Source of the DNA: JAWWOW01 sp033851265
Lineage (GTDB): Bacteria > Actinomycetota > Actinomycetes > JAWWOW01
Length of the DNA: 64,000 bases
Assembly: GCA_033851265.1 (NCBI GenBank)
Contig: JAWWOW010000003.1
Coordinates: 248,001 to 312,000, forward strand
Reading direction: 5' to 3'
The notes below the pieces were generated by a model. The model was not told where the DNA came from. It was given only the letters and a program-made list of their open reading frames with translations, and did no database searches. Numbering within the stretch: position 1 is the stretch's first letter; each line of letters begins with the position of its first letter. Positions 34,167-42,834 of this stretch are shown here, piece after piece. The translations under genes and the position numbers were made by a program.

Positions 34167-35147
34167 GTGAAGACACGCACCCTCGGTAAGAACCTCGTTG
34201 TGTCCGCGCAAGGCCTCGGCTGCATGGGCATGAGTGAGTTCTACGGCTCTCGCGACGAGGACGAGTCGATCGCGACGATCCAGCGCGCGCTCGATCTCGG
34301 GGTCACGCTGCTCGACACCGCCGATATGTATGGGCCGTTCACCAACGAGCAGCTCGTCGGTCAGGCCATCAAGGGCCGCCGCGACGAAGTCGTGCTGGCC
34401 ACGAAGTTCGGCAACGTGCGCGGACCCAACGGTGAGCGACTCGGTATCAATGGCCGGCCGGATTACGTCCGCGAGGCTTGCGATGCGTCCTTGCAGCGAC
34501 TCGGTGTCGACACCATCGACCTCTACTACCAGCATCGCGTCGACCCGGACACCCCGATCGAGGACACCGTCGGGGCGATGGGCGAGTTGGTCGCAGCAGG
34601 CAAGGTCAGACATCTGGGCCTGTCCGAAGCTGCGCCCGAGACGATCCGACGTGCCTATGCGGTGCACCCGATCACGGCGCTGCAGACAGAGTGGTCGATG
34701 TGGACTCGCGACCCGGAGATCGATGGAGTGCTCGCGACGGTTCGCGAACTAGGTATCGGCTTCGTGGCGTACTCACCGCTTGGTCGCGGTTTTCTCTCCG
34801 GTCAGATCCGCAAGCCGTCGGATCTCGAGGAGGGCGACTTCCGTCGCAGCAACCCGCGTTTCCAAGGGGAGAACTTCGATCGCAACCTCGACCTGGTTGA
34901 CCGCGTGCGAGAAGTCGCTCGGACGAAGGGCATCACGCCCGGTCAGCTCGCGCTCGCCTGGGTGCTCGCGCGTGGTGATGACGTCGTACCGATCCCTGGC
35001 ACGAAGCGGCGTACCTATCTCGAGGAGAACGCCGCGGCTGACGACGTCAAACTCACTGACGAGGAGCTCAAGCGACTCGATGAGGTGTTCCCGCCCGGAG
35101 TCACCGCGGGCGAGCGTTACCCAGATATGACACCCATCGGGCGATAA
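34167..35147 (+). CDS. Aldo/keto reductase
   Basis: The 326-residue protein has the AKR tetrad Asp50, Tyr55 (TADMYGP), Lys80 (LATKFG) and His123 (YYQHRVD), and the NADPH-binding end PIPGTKRRTYLEENAAA. It belongs to the AKR13/YakC-like group by the opening GLGCMGMSEFYG. The enzyme reduces aldehydes or ketones with NADPH in the cytoplasm; the natural substrate is unknown. GTG 34167 is the start. Confidence 0.9.
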   Translation: MKTRTLGKNLVVSAQGLGCMGMSEFYGSRDEDESIATIQRALDLGVTLLDTADMYGPFTNEQLVGQAIKGRRDEVVLATKFGNVRGPNGERLGINGRPDYVREACDASLQRLGVDTIDLYYQHRVDPDTPIEDTVGAMGELVAAGKVRHLGLSEAAPETIRRAYAVHPITALQTEWSMWTRDPEIDGVLATVRELGIGFVAYSPLGRGFLSGQIRKPSDLEEGDFRRSNPRFQGENFDRNLDLVDRVREVARTKGITPGQLALAWVLARGDDVVPIPGTKRRTYLEENAAADDVKLTDEELKRLDEVFPPGVTAGERYPDMTPIGR

Positions 35148-35224
35148 CGCAGCAGACAGGGCACAATAGGCCTGAATCCGCCGCCCCCACCCCCTGCGGC
35201 CCGTAATGCAAAGAGGCCCCACCC

Positions 35225-37435
35225 ATGCGCCCTCGTCGTGTCGTTGTGTCGCTCGCTGTCATCGCAGCGGTTGGAGCGCTAGTCGCTGGAGCACCCGGAT
35301 CCCGGGCCGCTAGCAGACCGCACATGGAGTTCGGACCGGCGACGGTGTCCGACCCGATCATCTTCGGTGCTGAGCCGGCGTTCCACTTCGACTCCACGAA
35401 CGACGAACGCAGTTTCGTCGACTTCCCGATCGGCTCGTCGAGCAACACCGGCATCTTGCTGCGGTCGACGGACGGCAGCAAGACGTTCATCAAGCGCTAC
35501 GCGTCGATCATGGACGCGAGCACCGGTGGTCCCGGGTGCGCGTTCCGACAGGTGCCCTACTGCCAGACCGGTGGGGGCGGCGACACGGATCTGAACGTCA
35601 ACCCGACCACGGGCTCGGTGAGCTTCTCCAGCCAAGAGGCCGTCGTGCAGCAGGCCGTCGGTGTCTCACTCGACCACGGGGTCAGCTTCCCCAACGCGCG
35701 CGTTTCCGCACTGCCCGGCAAGGTCATCGGTGTCGACCGGCAGTGGCAGGCGTCCTGGAAGGGGACCCAGACCCGCTTCATCGAGTACCACGTGCCCGCG
35801 GCCGGAATTTTCGTCAACCGCAGCGACGACGAGGGTCTGACTTGGGCTGGCGGCATCATCCCGGCGGTCACCGACGTCGCGCAGACCGGCGCGATGGCCA
35901 CCGACAACACTGGTGGTCCGCACAACCACACGCTCTATGTCTCCTACCTGTCTTACGTCCTCGACAACTTCAAGCCGGGTGTCGTGGTGAGCACGGATGG
36001 CGGCGCCACGTGGACCAAACACCTCCTCGAACAAGCAACTGATGCTGGGACGCCGCGCAACTTCGTGACGATGGCGCTCGACACCGCGGGCAACGCCTAC
36101 GTCACCTGGGTGGACGGTGACTCGCAGCACACCTATCTATCGGTGAGCAAGGCCGACGTCGGCACCAATGTTGCCAACCCCGGCTCGCAGTGGACGAAAC
36201 CGGTGCGCATCGACAGCGGTCTCAACGTGACGATCTTCCCGTACATCGTGGCGGGCAGCGCGGGTCGGATCGCGGTCGGCTTCTACGGCACGACGGCAGC
36301 GGGGCCGACGCCCGATGACGTCGCCCCCGGCCAGGCCGGGTGGTACCCCTACGTCGTCTACAGCGACAACGCTCTCTGCGGCGCCGGCACCAACCCGTGC
36401 GCCGCCCCGACGTTCCATCAGTCGAAGATCGCGCACCGCATCAACCAGGACGACCAGATCTGTACGGCGGGCACTGCATGCGCTGCCGACCCCACCTCGA
36501 ACCGAAACCTGGCCGACTACTTCGGGCTATCGCTCGACAACGATGGCCACATCGGCGTGGTGTGGGACGACACCAACAACGAGACGAAGATGCCGTTTGC
36601 GAAGGTCGCGCGTCAGGTGAGTGGACCGAGCCTGTACGCCGGCAAGCCGAATGCAACGGGATCTGTCACTGGCACCAACGGGCAATCCGATCTCAGCAAC
36701 GACGCGAAGTATCCGATCGCAGGCACCAAGCTGCTGACGTCGAAGAGTCAGAACGGGCTCGACCTGCTCGGTAGCCGGGTCTTCATGCGCAACAAGGACT
36801 TCTTCGAGGTCCGCATGAAGGTCAAGGACCTCGGGTCGCTCTCGACCGTCGTTCCCGGTGGCGGCAGCGCATTCGATGACAGCGGCACACACCTCGCGCA
36901 GGCTCGCTACATCACCAGGTGGGACTTCGGCGGCCAGAGCTATTACGTCGCGGGGACCGTTCCTGGCGGCAGCAACACGATGACGTTCGGCGCGGGCACG
37001 GTCTCGTTGGCCGAAGCCATCGCTAACGGTGTGTCGGTCAACAGCACCGACGGCAACAACTACAAGCCGCTCACCTCTGCCCATGGTGAGGTACAGGGTG
37101 ACGAGATCGTCGTCGACGTACCGGTCGCCTCGGTCGGTTCGGTCACGAAGGGTTCGTCGCTGATCAGCGTGCAGTCCTTCTCGATGCTCGGCGGCGTGGA
37201 CACCATCACGTCCTTGCAGCAGGCCGCGATCGTGGTCGACGGCACGCCGGCCTTCGACACCTCGGTGCCCAACGTCCCCGCGGGTGTTGGTCCACCGGCT
37301 GCCGGCACGCCGGGAACCGGCGGCGGTGGCAGCGGTGGCGGACTGGCGACCACCGGCGCGCCGTACGCCGTTGGCGTCGTTGCGCTGGCGCTGCTGGTGG
37401 CGGCCGGCGTCGTCCGGCGACGGGTCACCCGCTAA
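35225..37435 (+). CDS. LAXTG-anchored surface protein with BNR/Asp-box beta-propeller
   Basis: The 736-residue protein has a signal peptide (1 to about 29, GSRAAS). Asp-box motifs recur (RSTDGSKTF, RSDDEGLTWAGG, VSTDGGATWTKH), the mark of sialidase-type beta-propellers; the Arg triad of true sialidases is not recognisable. A second beta-rich region (about 470-680) precedes a Gly/Pro linker. The end is LATTG, a hydrophobic helix (YAVGVVALALLVAAGVV) and RRRVTR: the LAXTG signal used by class E sortases of actinomycetes. Probably a glycan-binding or structural wall protein. Confidence 0.82.
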   Translation: MRPRRVVVSLAVIAAVGALVAGAPGSRAASRPHMEFGPATVSDPIIFGAEPAFHFDSTNDERSFVDFPIGSSSNTGILLRSTDGSKTFIKRYASIMDASTGGPGCAFRQVPYCQTGGGGDTDLNVNPTTGSVSFSSQEAVVQQAVGVSLDHGVSFPNARVSALPGKVIGVDRQWQASWKGTQTRFIEYHVPAAGIFVNRSDDEGLTWAGGIIPAVTDVAQTGAMATDNTGGPHNHTLYVSYLSYVLDNFKPGVVVSTDGGATWTKHLLEQATDAGTPRNFVTMALDTAGNAYVTWVDGDSQHTYLSVSKADVGTNVANPGSQWTKPVRIDSGLNVTIFPYIVAGSAGRIAVGFYGTTAAGPTPDDVAPGQAGWYPYVVYSDNALCGAGTNPCAAPTFHQSKIAHRINQDDQICTAGTACAADPTSNRNLADYFGLSLDNDGHIGVVWDDTNNETKMPFAKVARQVSGPSLYAGKPNATGSVTGTNGQSDLSNDAKYPIAGTKLLTSKSQNGLDLLGSRVFMRNKDFFEVRMKVKDLGSLSTVVPGGGSAFDDSGTHLAQARYITRWDFGGQSYYVAGTVPGGSNTMTFGAGTVSLAEAIANGVSVNSTDGNNYKPLTSAHGEVQGDEIVVDVPVASVGSVTKGSSLISVQSFSMLGGVDTITSLQQAAIVVDGTPAFDTSVPNVPAGVGPPAAGTPGTGGGGSGGGLATTGAPYAVGVVALALLVAAGVVRRRVTR

Positions 37436-37497
37436 CGGGCAGGAATCTCCGACGGAATGTCGAACCCGTGGGCAATCACTGCTCACGGGAGACCGCA

Positions 37498-39132
37498 ATG
37501 GCGCGTGCCCGCTCCGCTCGTCTGGTGGTCATCCTCACTGCGGTCTCCGCGATCGCGGGGTTCCTGCCCTCGTCGACGGCTGGTCCACCCGACCCGACGA
37601 TCGGGTCGGCGTCGGCGTACGGCCTGACGAAGAACTTCCAGCTGATCGGGCACAACAACATCGGCAAGCGCGGAATGAACTCCCCGATCGCTGTCGCCGG
37701 CCGGTGCGTGTACGTCGGGGATCGCACGTATGACGAGCCACGGGTCAACGGCGGCATCGCGATCATCGATGCGTTCAACCCGGCACACCCCGTGCAGGTG
37801 GGAAGCATTGCCCCCGTCGCGCTGTCGACCCAACGCGAAATGCGGGCGGACACCGCGCTGGGGATCCTCGTGGTCGAGAGCTACTCGCCCTACATCGACG
37901 GCGCACTGGCCAACCCGGGTAGCACGACCTCGGTGAACAACCTGAAGATCTATGACATCCACTCCGATTGCCGGAAACCGCGGCTGGTCGGCACATATGA
38001 CTTCGGCCCGCGCGCTCCGCACGAGTTCTTTTTGTGGAAGGACCCGAAGCGGCCCGGCCGCGCCCTCGCCTACGTCACCTTCACGATCTACTCACCGGAC
38101 CTACTGGTCATAGCGTTGACGAACCCCGCGAAGCCCGTCCTCGTTGGTGCGTACGACCTCGGCGCGGACCAGGCAAAGAAGACGCATGACTTCGTCGACC
38201 AGAGCGGGTCCGGGTACATGCACTCGGTCTCGGTCAGTGATGACGGCAACCGTGCTTACGTGTCCGGCTGGGACTACGGGTTCTATGTGCTCAACACGTC
38301 GGCGCTCGCCGATCCGGTCGTCGGTCGCTTTGGCATCGCGCGCCCGGTGAGCATCGGCACCGTCGACTACGGGCACGACGTACACAGTGTGGTGCGAGTG
38401 CCGGGGCGGCCGTACGCCGTCATGGGGCAGGAGGACTACGCGAACGCCGGCCACGGCTGCCCGTTCGGGATCATGCGCATCGCCGACATCCGGAACCCGG
38501 GGCAGCCGACGATGGCCGGGCAGTTCGCCATCCCGGAGAACGACCCGAAGAAGTGCGGGACCAAGAACGGCACCTTCAGCGCGCACAACCAGACCGTCTT
38601 CCGCAATGTTGCGTTGATGAGCTGGTACGCCGGCGGCTTGCGCGCAATCGACATCAGCAACCAGTCGAGGCCCGTCGAGGGGGGCGTGTTCATCCCGAAC
38701 CCGAGTTTCACACCGGAGTTGCGTGACGAGCGGTTGTTCTTCCCGGAGACGTGTCCGACGGGCCCGGTGGACCCGAACCGGCCGCTGCCGACGGACACCA
38801 AGGTGGGCTGCTCGTCGCAGCCGCGGTGGACTGGAGCGATGTGGTCCTATCCCGTCGTCCAGAACGGCTTGATCTATGTCGTGGACATCGACCTGGGGCT
38901 GTTCATCCTGCGCTACACCGGGCCGCACGCAGACGAGGTCGCCCGAGCGAGGTTCGTTGAAGGCAACTCGTCGCCCTCGGCATACACCGCGGCAGCGACC
39001 ACTCCGACCCGGCCGGCATCACAGTGGCGGGCGATCAACGCCGCTGCCGCCAACGGACCCGTGACGGTGCGCTCGCCGTACCGGACAGCGGATGTCCGCA
39101 CCCTGGCGCAGCACGGGTTCATCTGCCTCTAG
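37498..39132 (+). CDS. Secreted LVIVD-repeat beta-propeller protein
   Basis: The 544-residue protein has a signal peptide (MARARSARLVVILTAVSAIAGFLPSSTA) and repeats of the LVIVD kind: GGIAIIDAFNPAHPVQVGS, NLKIYDIHSDCRKPRLVGTYD, LLVIALTNPAKPVLVGAYD, GLRAIDISNQSRPVEGG and GLFILRYTG. These fold as a bladed propeller. Several paired cysteines suit an exported protein. ATG 37498 follows GGGAG. It has no sorting signal and lies 62 bp after the LAXTG protein gene, so the two may act together outside the cell. Ligand unknown. Confidence 0.82.
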   Translation: MARARSARLVVILTAVSAIAGFLPSSTAGPPDPTIGSASAYGLTKNFQLIGHNNIGKRGMNSPIAVAGRCVYVGDRTYDEPRVNGGIAIIDAFNPAHPVQVGSIAPVALSTQREMRADTALGILVVESYSPYIDGALANPGSTTSVNNLKIYDIHSDCRKPRLVGTYDFGPRAPHEFFLWKDPKRPGRALAYVTFTIYSPDLLVIALTNPAKPVLVGAYDLGADQAKKTHDFVDQSGSGYMHSVSVSDDGNRAYVSGWDYGFYVLNTSALADPVVGRFGIARPVSIGTVDYGHDVHSVVRVPGRPYAVMGQEDYANAGHGCPFGIMRIADIRNPGQPTMAGQFAIPENDPKKCGTKNGTFSAHNQTVFRNVALMSWYAGGLRAIDISNQSRPVEGGVFIPNPSFTPELRDERLFFPETCPTGPVDPNRPLPTDTKVGCSSQPRWTGAMWSYPVVQNGLIYVVDIDLGLFILRYTGPHADEVARARFVEGNSSPSAYTAAATTPTRPASQWRAINAAAANGPVTVRSPYRTADVRTLAQHGFICL

Positions 39133-39244
39133 CGCGACCGGCGGATATGCAACCGCCAACCGGGTTACACGATCGTGACACGACGGTCACCCGGGGGGCG
39201 TGGTGGGCCGTTCGGCCCATCGGGAATGAGTTGTGGTGGATCCA

Positions 39245-39405
39245 GGTTCAATCGTGTGGTGCCGAAAGGTACTGTGTTGGTTGCAACATCGTTGGCTCGT
39301 CTTCATGGCCCCCGGTCCCAATATTTGTCGCCAAGAGCGACCGTCTGCCGAGAGGCGACCTGGGCGAGTCGACAACGAGAGCCCCGGGCGAACCTGCCCG
39401 GGGCT
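39245..39405 (+). ncRNA. Candidate structured RNA ending in a terminator hairpin
   Basis: The 313-bp gap 39133-39445 holds no convincing gene. It shows three structured parts in order: a GNRA-capped hairpin (GTGCC-GAAA-GGTAC, 39259-39272, one G-U pair); a segment where GTCGC(C) at 39327-39332 can pair either with GCGAC at 39337-39341 or with GGCGAC at 39354-39359; and a strong terminator at 39380-39405. The alternative pairings resemble an attenuator or riboswitch, but the downstream gene is on the other strand, so a trans-acting small RNA or a processed 3' UTR of the LVIVD gene is more likely. No known RNA family is recognised and no clear promoter is visible. Confidence 0.4.
39380..39405 (+). 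terminator. Strong intrinsic-terminator hairpin
   Basis: AGCCCCGGGC (39380-39389) and GCCCGGGGCT (39396-39405) form a perfect 10-bp stem with a GAACCT loop, followed by TTCGTATT. It ends the LVIVD transcript or the candidate RNA. Confidence 0.75.
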
Positions 39406-39445
39406 TTCGTATTGCCCGACCGAGCACAACCGGCGTTCCCGAACG

Positions 39446-39805
39446 TCAGGTGTGGTCGCTGGATTGACCCGGCTCAGAGGTACGCCGCCGGCGTCGGTCG
39501 AATCGGGCGAACAGCTCGGGCTCGTTGAGTTCTGCATCACCGAGGGCACCGCGCAACCGCTGCAACGCCGACCGGGCCAGAGCCTCGGCATCCTCTTCGT
39601 CGAGGTCGAGCTCGACGGCCACGCCGGTCGAGCCTTCGGCCAGCCCGAAGCACACCATCGCGGCCAAACGTTCATCGGGCGGCAGCTCGGCAAGCGCGGC
39701 GTACAACCGCTCCACCAGCTCGCCTTCGGTCTCGGTCGACGGGACGTTGGCGAAGCTGTCTGGGGGCAGGCGCACGGGGCGCTTCGGGCGAGTGGGCACG
39801 TCCAC
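39446..39805 (-). CDS. Sigma-70 region 4-like small protein
   Basis: The 119-residue protein contains ELVERLYAALAELPPDERLAAMVCFGLAEGSTGVAVELDLDEEDAEALARSALQRLRGAL, which has the helix order of sigma region 4 (L-P-x-x-x-R, then helix-turn-helix) but no region 2. It therefore cannot act as a full sigma factor; a DNA-binding or anti-sigma-like role is possible. Tail RRRRR is basic. GTG 39805 or 39799 starts it. Divergent from the DUF4192 gene, a pairing I recall as common in actinomycetes. Confidence 0.6.
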   Translation of the reverse strand: MDVPTRPKRPVRLPPDSFANVPSTETEGELVERLYAALAELPPDERLAAMVCFGLAEGSTGVAVELDLDEEDAEALARSALQRLRGALGDAELNEPELFARFDRRRRRTSEPGQSSDHT

Positions 39806-39901
39806 AGGCTAGGTGGTTGATCGCGCGTCGAGGCGAATCGTCATCCACAGGCGCTCCGCGAGCGCTCTCCTGTGTCTCGCCGGGACGTCATCGTCACCGA
39901 T

Positions 39902-40948
39902 ATGTCCGTGCCTCTTGCTGATGGTCCTGCCCGTGTCCGGTTGCGTTCTCCGGCCGAGATGGCCGCAGCCATCCCGCATCTCGTCGGCTTCCGGCCGGAG
40001 GAGAGCCTCGTCGTCATCTCGTTGCGAGGTCCGCGCAAACGCATCGGACTGACGATGCGGTTCGACCTGCCAGCGGTGAGCTGTGACGAGGACTTTGCGG
40101 GCGTGGTCGCCGTTCGCCTGGCCGCAGATGGAGCGACGCATGCTCTGGTCGCCTGCTGTACGGCCTTGGAAGGTGACGCGGCCGAGCTGCCACGTGCCGC
40201 GTTGATCGAGTGCATCGGGCATGCCGTTAGGGGTCAGGGCATTGCGGTGATGGACGCATTGCTGATCCGCGACGGTCGCTGGTGGTCCTACCTCTGCGAG
40301 GACGTCACGTGTTGTCCCGTCGACGGCACTCCCGTCGAGGAGGCCACCGACGTTGCTGCAGCGCACGCGCTGATCGGACGCTCGATGTTGCCGACGCGCA
40401 AGGCACTGATCGAGAGCATCCGCCCGGTGGAGTTCCTCGCCCGCGCCACGATGCAACAAGCACTGGACCGTGCCGGCGATGACGTTGCCGAGCGGGTTGT
40501 TCGTGGTGAGCTCGAGAGCGTGCGCGCGGAGACCGTTGCACTGGTGGCGACTCTGGCCAACCGGTACGCCGAACCGGCAACAGCTCAGCTCAGCGATGAT
40601 GAAGCCGCGCGTGTCATCGTCGGGTTGTTTGACCTGCTGGCGCGCGACGAGGTGCTGATGGGCTCAGTCGGACGCGGTCTCGACGTCATGCGAGCGCTGT
40701 TCACCGACATCTGTCGTCGTGCAATCCCTCCTGATGACGCGCCGGCATGCACGGTCCTTGCCGGCCTGGCGTACGCCGACGGGAATGGCAGCCTCGCCAA
40801 CGTTGCGCTGGAGCGGGCGTATGCCAGCGACCCGGACTACTCGTTGGCGGAGATCCTGCGCGAGGCGCTGCACCGACAGGTACCACCCTCGGTGCTGCGC
40901 GAGACGTGGCTGCTGGCATCTGCTCGACCAACGACGCCCGACGGCTAG
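39902..40948 (+). CDS. DUF4192 domain-containing protein
   Basis: The roughly 348-residue protein opens with the DUF4192 signature VRLRSPAEMAAAIPHLVGFRPEESLVVISLRG, followed by MRFDLP and CTALEGDAAELPRAALIECIG, and the mid-region VDGTPVEEATDVAAAHALIGRSMLPTR. The function of this actinomycete family is unknown. Start ATG 39902 is preferred; GTG 39872 is possible. No transmembrane segment. It precedes the ABC exporter genes by 48 bp on the same strand. Confidence 0.8.
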   Translation: MSVPLADGPARVRLRSPAEMAAAIPHLVGFRPEESLVVISLRGPRKRIGLTMRFDLPAVSCDEDFAGVVAVRLAADGATHALVACCTALEGDAAELPRAALIECIGHAVRGQGIAVMDALLIRDGRWWSYLCEDVTCCPVDGTPVEEATDVAAAHALIGRSMLPTRKALIESIRPVEFLARATMQQALDRAGDDVAERVVRGELESVRAETVALVATLANRYAEPATAQLSDDEAARVIVGLFDLLARDEVLMGSVGRGLDVMRALFTDICRRAIPPDDAPACTVLAGLAYADGNGSLANVALERAYASDPDYSLAEILREALHRQVPPSVLRETWLLASARPTTPDG

Positions 40949-40996
40949 CCCGAATTTGGGATGAGTCATGTCGGACCGGTGACGTACGGTCGAGGC

Positions 40997-42001
40997 ATGA
41001 CGGATGCGATCGTGGCCGAAGGCTTGACCAAATCTTTCGGCAAGGTGCAAGCGCTGTGCGGGATCGACCTCGCAGTGCCCGCCGGGACAGTGCTCGGCCT
41101 GCTCGGCCCGAACGGTGCCGGCAAGACGACCACGGTGCGGATCCTCAGCACGTTGCTCAAGCCCGACTCGGGTCGCGCGACGGTGGCGGGCTTCGACGTG
41201 GTGCGCGAAGCAGCGCCGCTGCGTCGCGTCATCGGATTGTCGGGTCAGTACGCCGCGGTCGACGAGCGCCTCACCGGGCGCGAGAACCTCGAGATCTTCG
41301 GCCGCCTCTATCGCCTGGACAAACGCGCGTCCGTGCGTCGCGCCAACGAGCTCCTCGAGCGCTTCGGATTGACCGACGCCGCGGACCGCGTCGTCAGTAC
41401 CTATTCCGGCGGCATGCGCCGTCGGCTCGACCTCGCGGCGAGTCTCATCTCGAACCCGCAGGTGCTGTTCCTTGACGAGCCGACGACGGGGCTCGACCCG
41501 CGCGGCCGTATCGGCATGTGGGACGTCATCGCCGATCTGGTCGAAGGCGGGGTGACGCTGCTCCTCACGACGCAATACCTGGAGGAGGCGGACCGTCTCG
41601 CCGACCGGATCGCGGTCGTCGACCAAGGCCGGATCATCGCGCAAGGTACGTCGGACGAGCTGAAGGCCCAGGTCGGCGGGCAGCGACTCGAGATCGTCGT
41701 ACACGACCGGGACAAAGTGGATGACGCAGTGGCCGTCATCAAGCGAGTGGCCACGTCGGACCCGGTCGTCGAGCCGCAGCTTCGAAGGATCAGTGCAGCC
41801 GTCTCTGGCGGACCACGCCTGCTCCTGGAGATCGCCCGCGACCTCGAGGACGGCGGCATCGATCTCGATGACATCGCACTGCACCGGCCAACACTCGACG
41901 ATGTCTTCCTCACGCTCACCGGCCATGCCGCCGAGGAGTCTCCGGAGGCCGACGACAACGCGTCGTCTCGCAACCCAGTCTCCGTTGGGACGGAGTCCTG
42001 A
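40997..42001 (+). CDS. ABC transporter ATP-binding protein, DrrA-like
   Basis: The 334-residue ATPase has Walker A GPNGAGKTTT, Q-loop SGQYAAVDERLTGRENL, signature YSGGMRRRLDLAAS, Walker B VLFLDEPTTGLDP and a switch region TTQYLEEADRLADR. The Q-loop and C-terminal extension (about 230-334) follow the daunorubicin resistance ATPase DrrA subfamily. With the overlapping permease it forms an exporter of hydrophobic compounds or envelope lipids. ATG 40997 is chosen from the MTDAIVAEGLTKSFG opening. The stop overlaps the permease start (TGATG). Confidence 0.92.
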   Translation: MTDAIVAEGLTKSFGKVQALCGIDLAVPAGTVLGLLGPNGAGKTTTVRILSTLLKPDSGRATVAGFDVVREAAPLRRVIGLSGQYAAVDERLTGRENLEIFGRLYRLDKRASVRRANELLERFGLTDAADRVVSTYSGGMRRRLDLAASLISNPQVLFLDEPTTGLDPRGRIGMWDVIADLVEGGVTLLLTTQYLEEADRLADRIAVVDQGRIIAQGTSDELKAQVGGQRLEIVVHDRDKVDDAVAVIKRVATSDPVVEPQLRRISAAVSGGPRLLLEIARDLEDGGIDLDDIALHRPTLDDVFLTLTGHAAEESPEADDNASSRNPVSVGTES

Positions 42002-42834
42002 TGGCGACATTGGAAGCAACGCCGGCCATCGCTCCCGGCAATCGTCTCCGGGAAGGCCTCACGGATGCGCTGGTCATGACCAAGCGCAACATGTTGCACA
42101 TTCCGCGGGTGCCGGAGCTGTTGGTCTTTTCAACCATCCAGCCGATCCTGTTCGTGCTCCTGTTCGCCTACGTCTTCGGCGGCGCGTTGAACACCGGGGG
42201 CTTCAACGCCCGCGAATACCTGCTCGCAGGCATCTTCGTGCAGACCATTGCCTTCTCCACCGGCTCGACCGCGGTCGGTCTGGCCGAGGACATGACGCGC
42301 GGGCTCATCGACCGGTTCAAGTCCTTGCCGATGGCCCGCTCGGCCGTCCTCATCGGACGCACGATCGCCGACTTGGCGCGCAACGTGTTCATCGGCGTGA
42401 TCATCATGATCTGCGGCTTCGCTGTCGGCTGGCGCATCCGTGACGGTGCGCTCAAGGCGATCGCTGCCCTCGCCGTCATCTACTTGTTTTGTTACGCGAT
42501 GACGTGGATCGGCGCGATGATCGGCATGGTGGTGAGCAATCCGGAGACGGCCAACACCGCTGGGTTCATCTGGCTGTTCCCGGTGACGTTCCTGTCCAAC
42601 GCTTTCGTGCCGGTAGGCACCCTGCCCAGCTGGCTCAAGCCGGTCGCGATCTGGAATCCCTTCTCGTCGACGGTGCAGGCAGCGCGTGAGCTCTTCGGCA
42701 ACCCGGTGCTCGCGACCGGTCACTCGTTCCCGGTCGAGCACCCGATCGTTGTCTCGGTCGGCTGGTCGTTGTTGTTGTTGGCGGTCTTCATCCCGTGGTC
42801 GGTGCGCAAGTACGCCCGCGTCACCGGCGGTTAG
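42001..42834 (+). CDS. ABC-2 type permease, DrrB-like
   Basis: The 277-residue protein has six predicted membrane helices (for example PELLVFSTIQPILFVLLFAYVFGG, NVFIGVIIMICGFAVGW, ALAVIYLFCYAMTWIGAMIG, IVVSVGWSLLLLAVFIPWSV) and the ABC-2 motif NPFSSTVQAARELFGNP. Its ATG shares one base with the ATPase stop, so subunits are coupled. Probable drug or lipid exporter; no resistance or biosynthetic gene cluster adjoins it. Its TAG overlaps the convergent LLM gene stop in TTAG. Confidence 0.9.
   Translation: MATLEATPAIAPGNRLREGLTDALVMTKRNMLHIPRVPELLVFSTIQPILFVLLFAYVFGGALNTGGFNAREYLLAGIFVQTIAFSTGSTAVGLAEDMTRGLIDRFKSLPMARSAVLIGRTIADLARNVFIGVIIMICGFAVGWRIRDGALKAIAALAVIYLFCYAMTWIGAMIGMVVSNPETANTAGFIWLFPVTFLSNAFVPVGTLPSWLKPVAIWNPFSSTVQAARELFGNPVLATGHSFPVEHPIVVSVGWSLLLLAVFIPWSVRKYARVTGG

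Noticed and set aside
39168..39177. CACGATCGTG palindrome near the end of the LVIVD gene
   Set aside because: A 10-bp palindrome is expected by chance in 64 kb and it lies downstream of a gene, with no promoter context.
39240..39275. A tRNA-like T-loop (GGTTCAATC)
   Set aside because: The flanking bases cannot form the 5-bp T-stem, and no acceptor, D or anticodon arm is present.
39175..39528. A 117-codon plus-strand frame through the terminator region
   Set aside because: It runs through a strong terminator hairpin and into the antisense of the sigma-region-4-like gene, and its translation is Arg-rich without domains.
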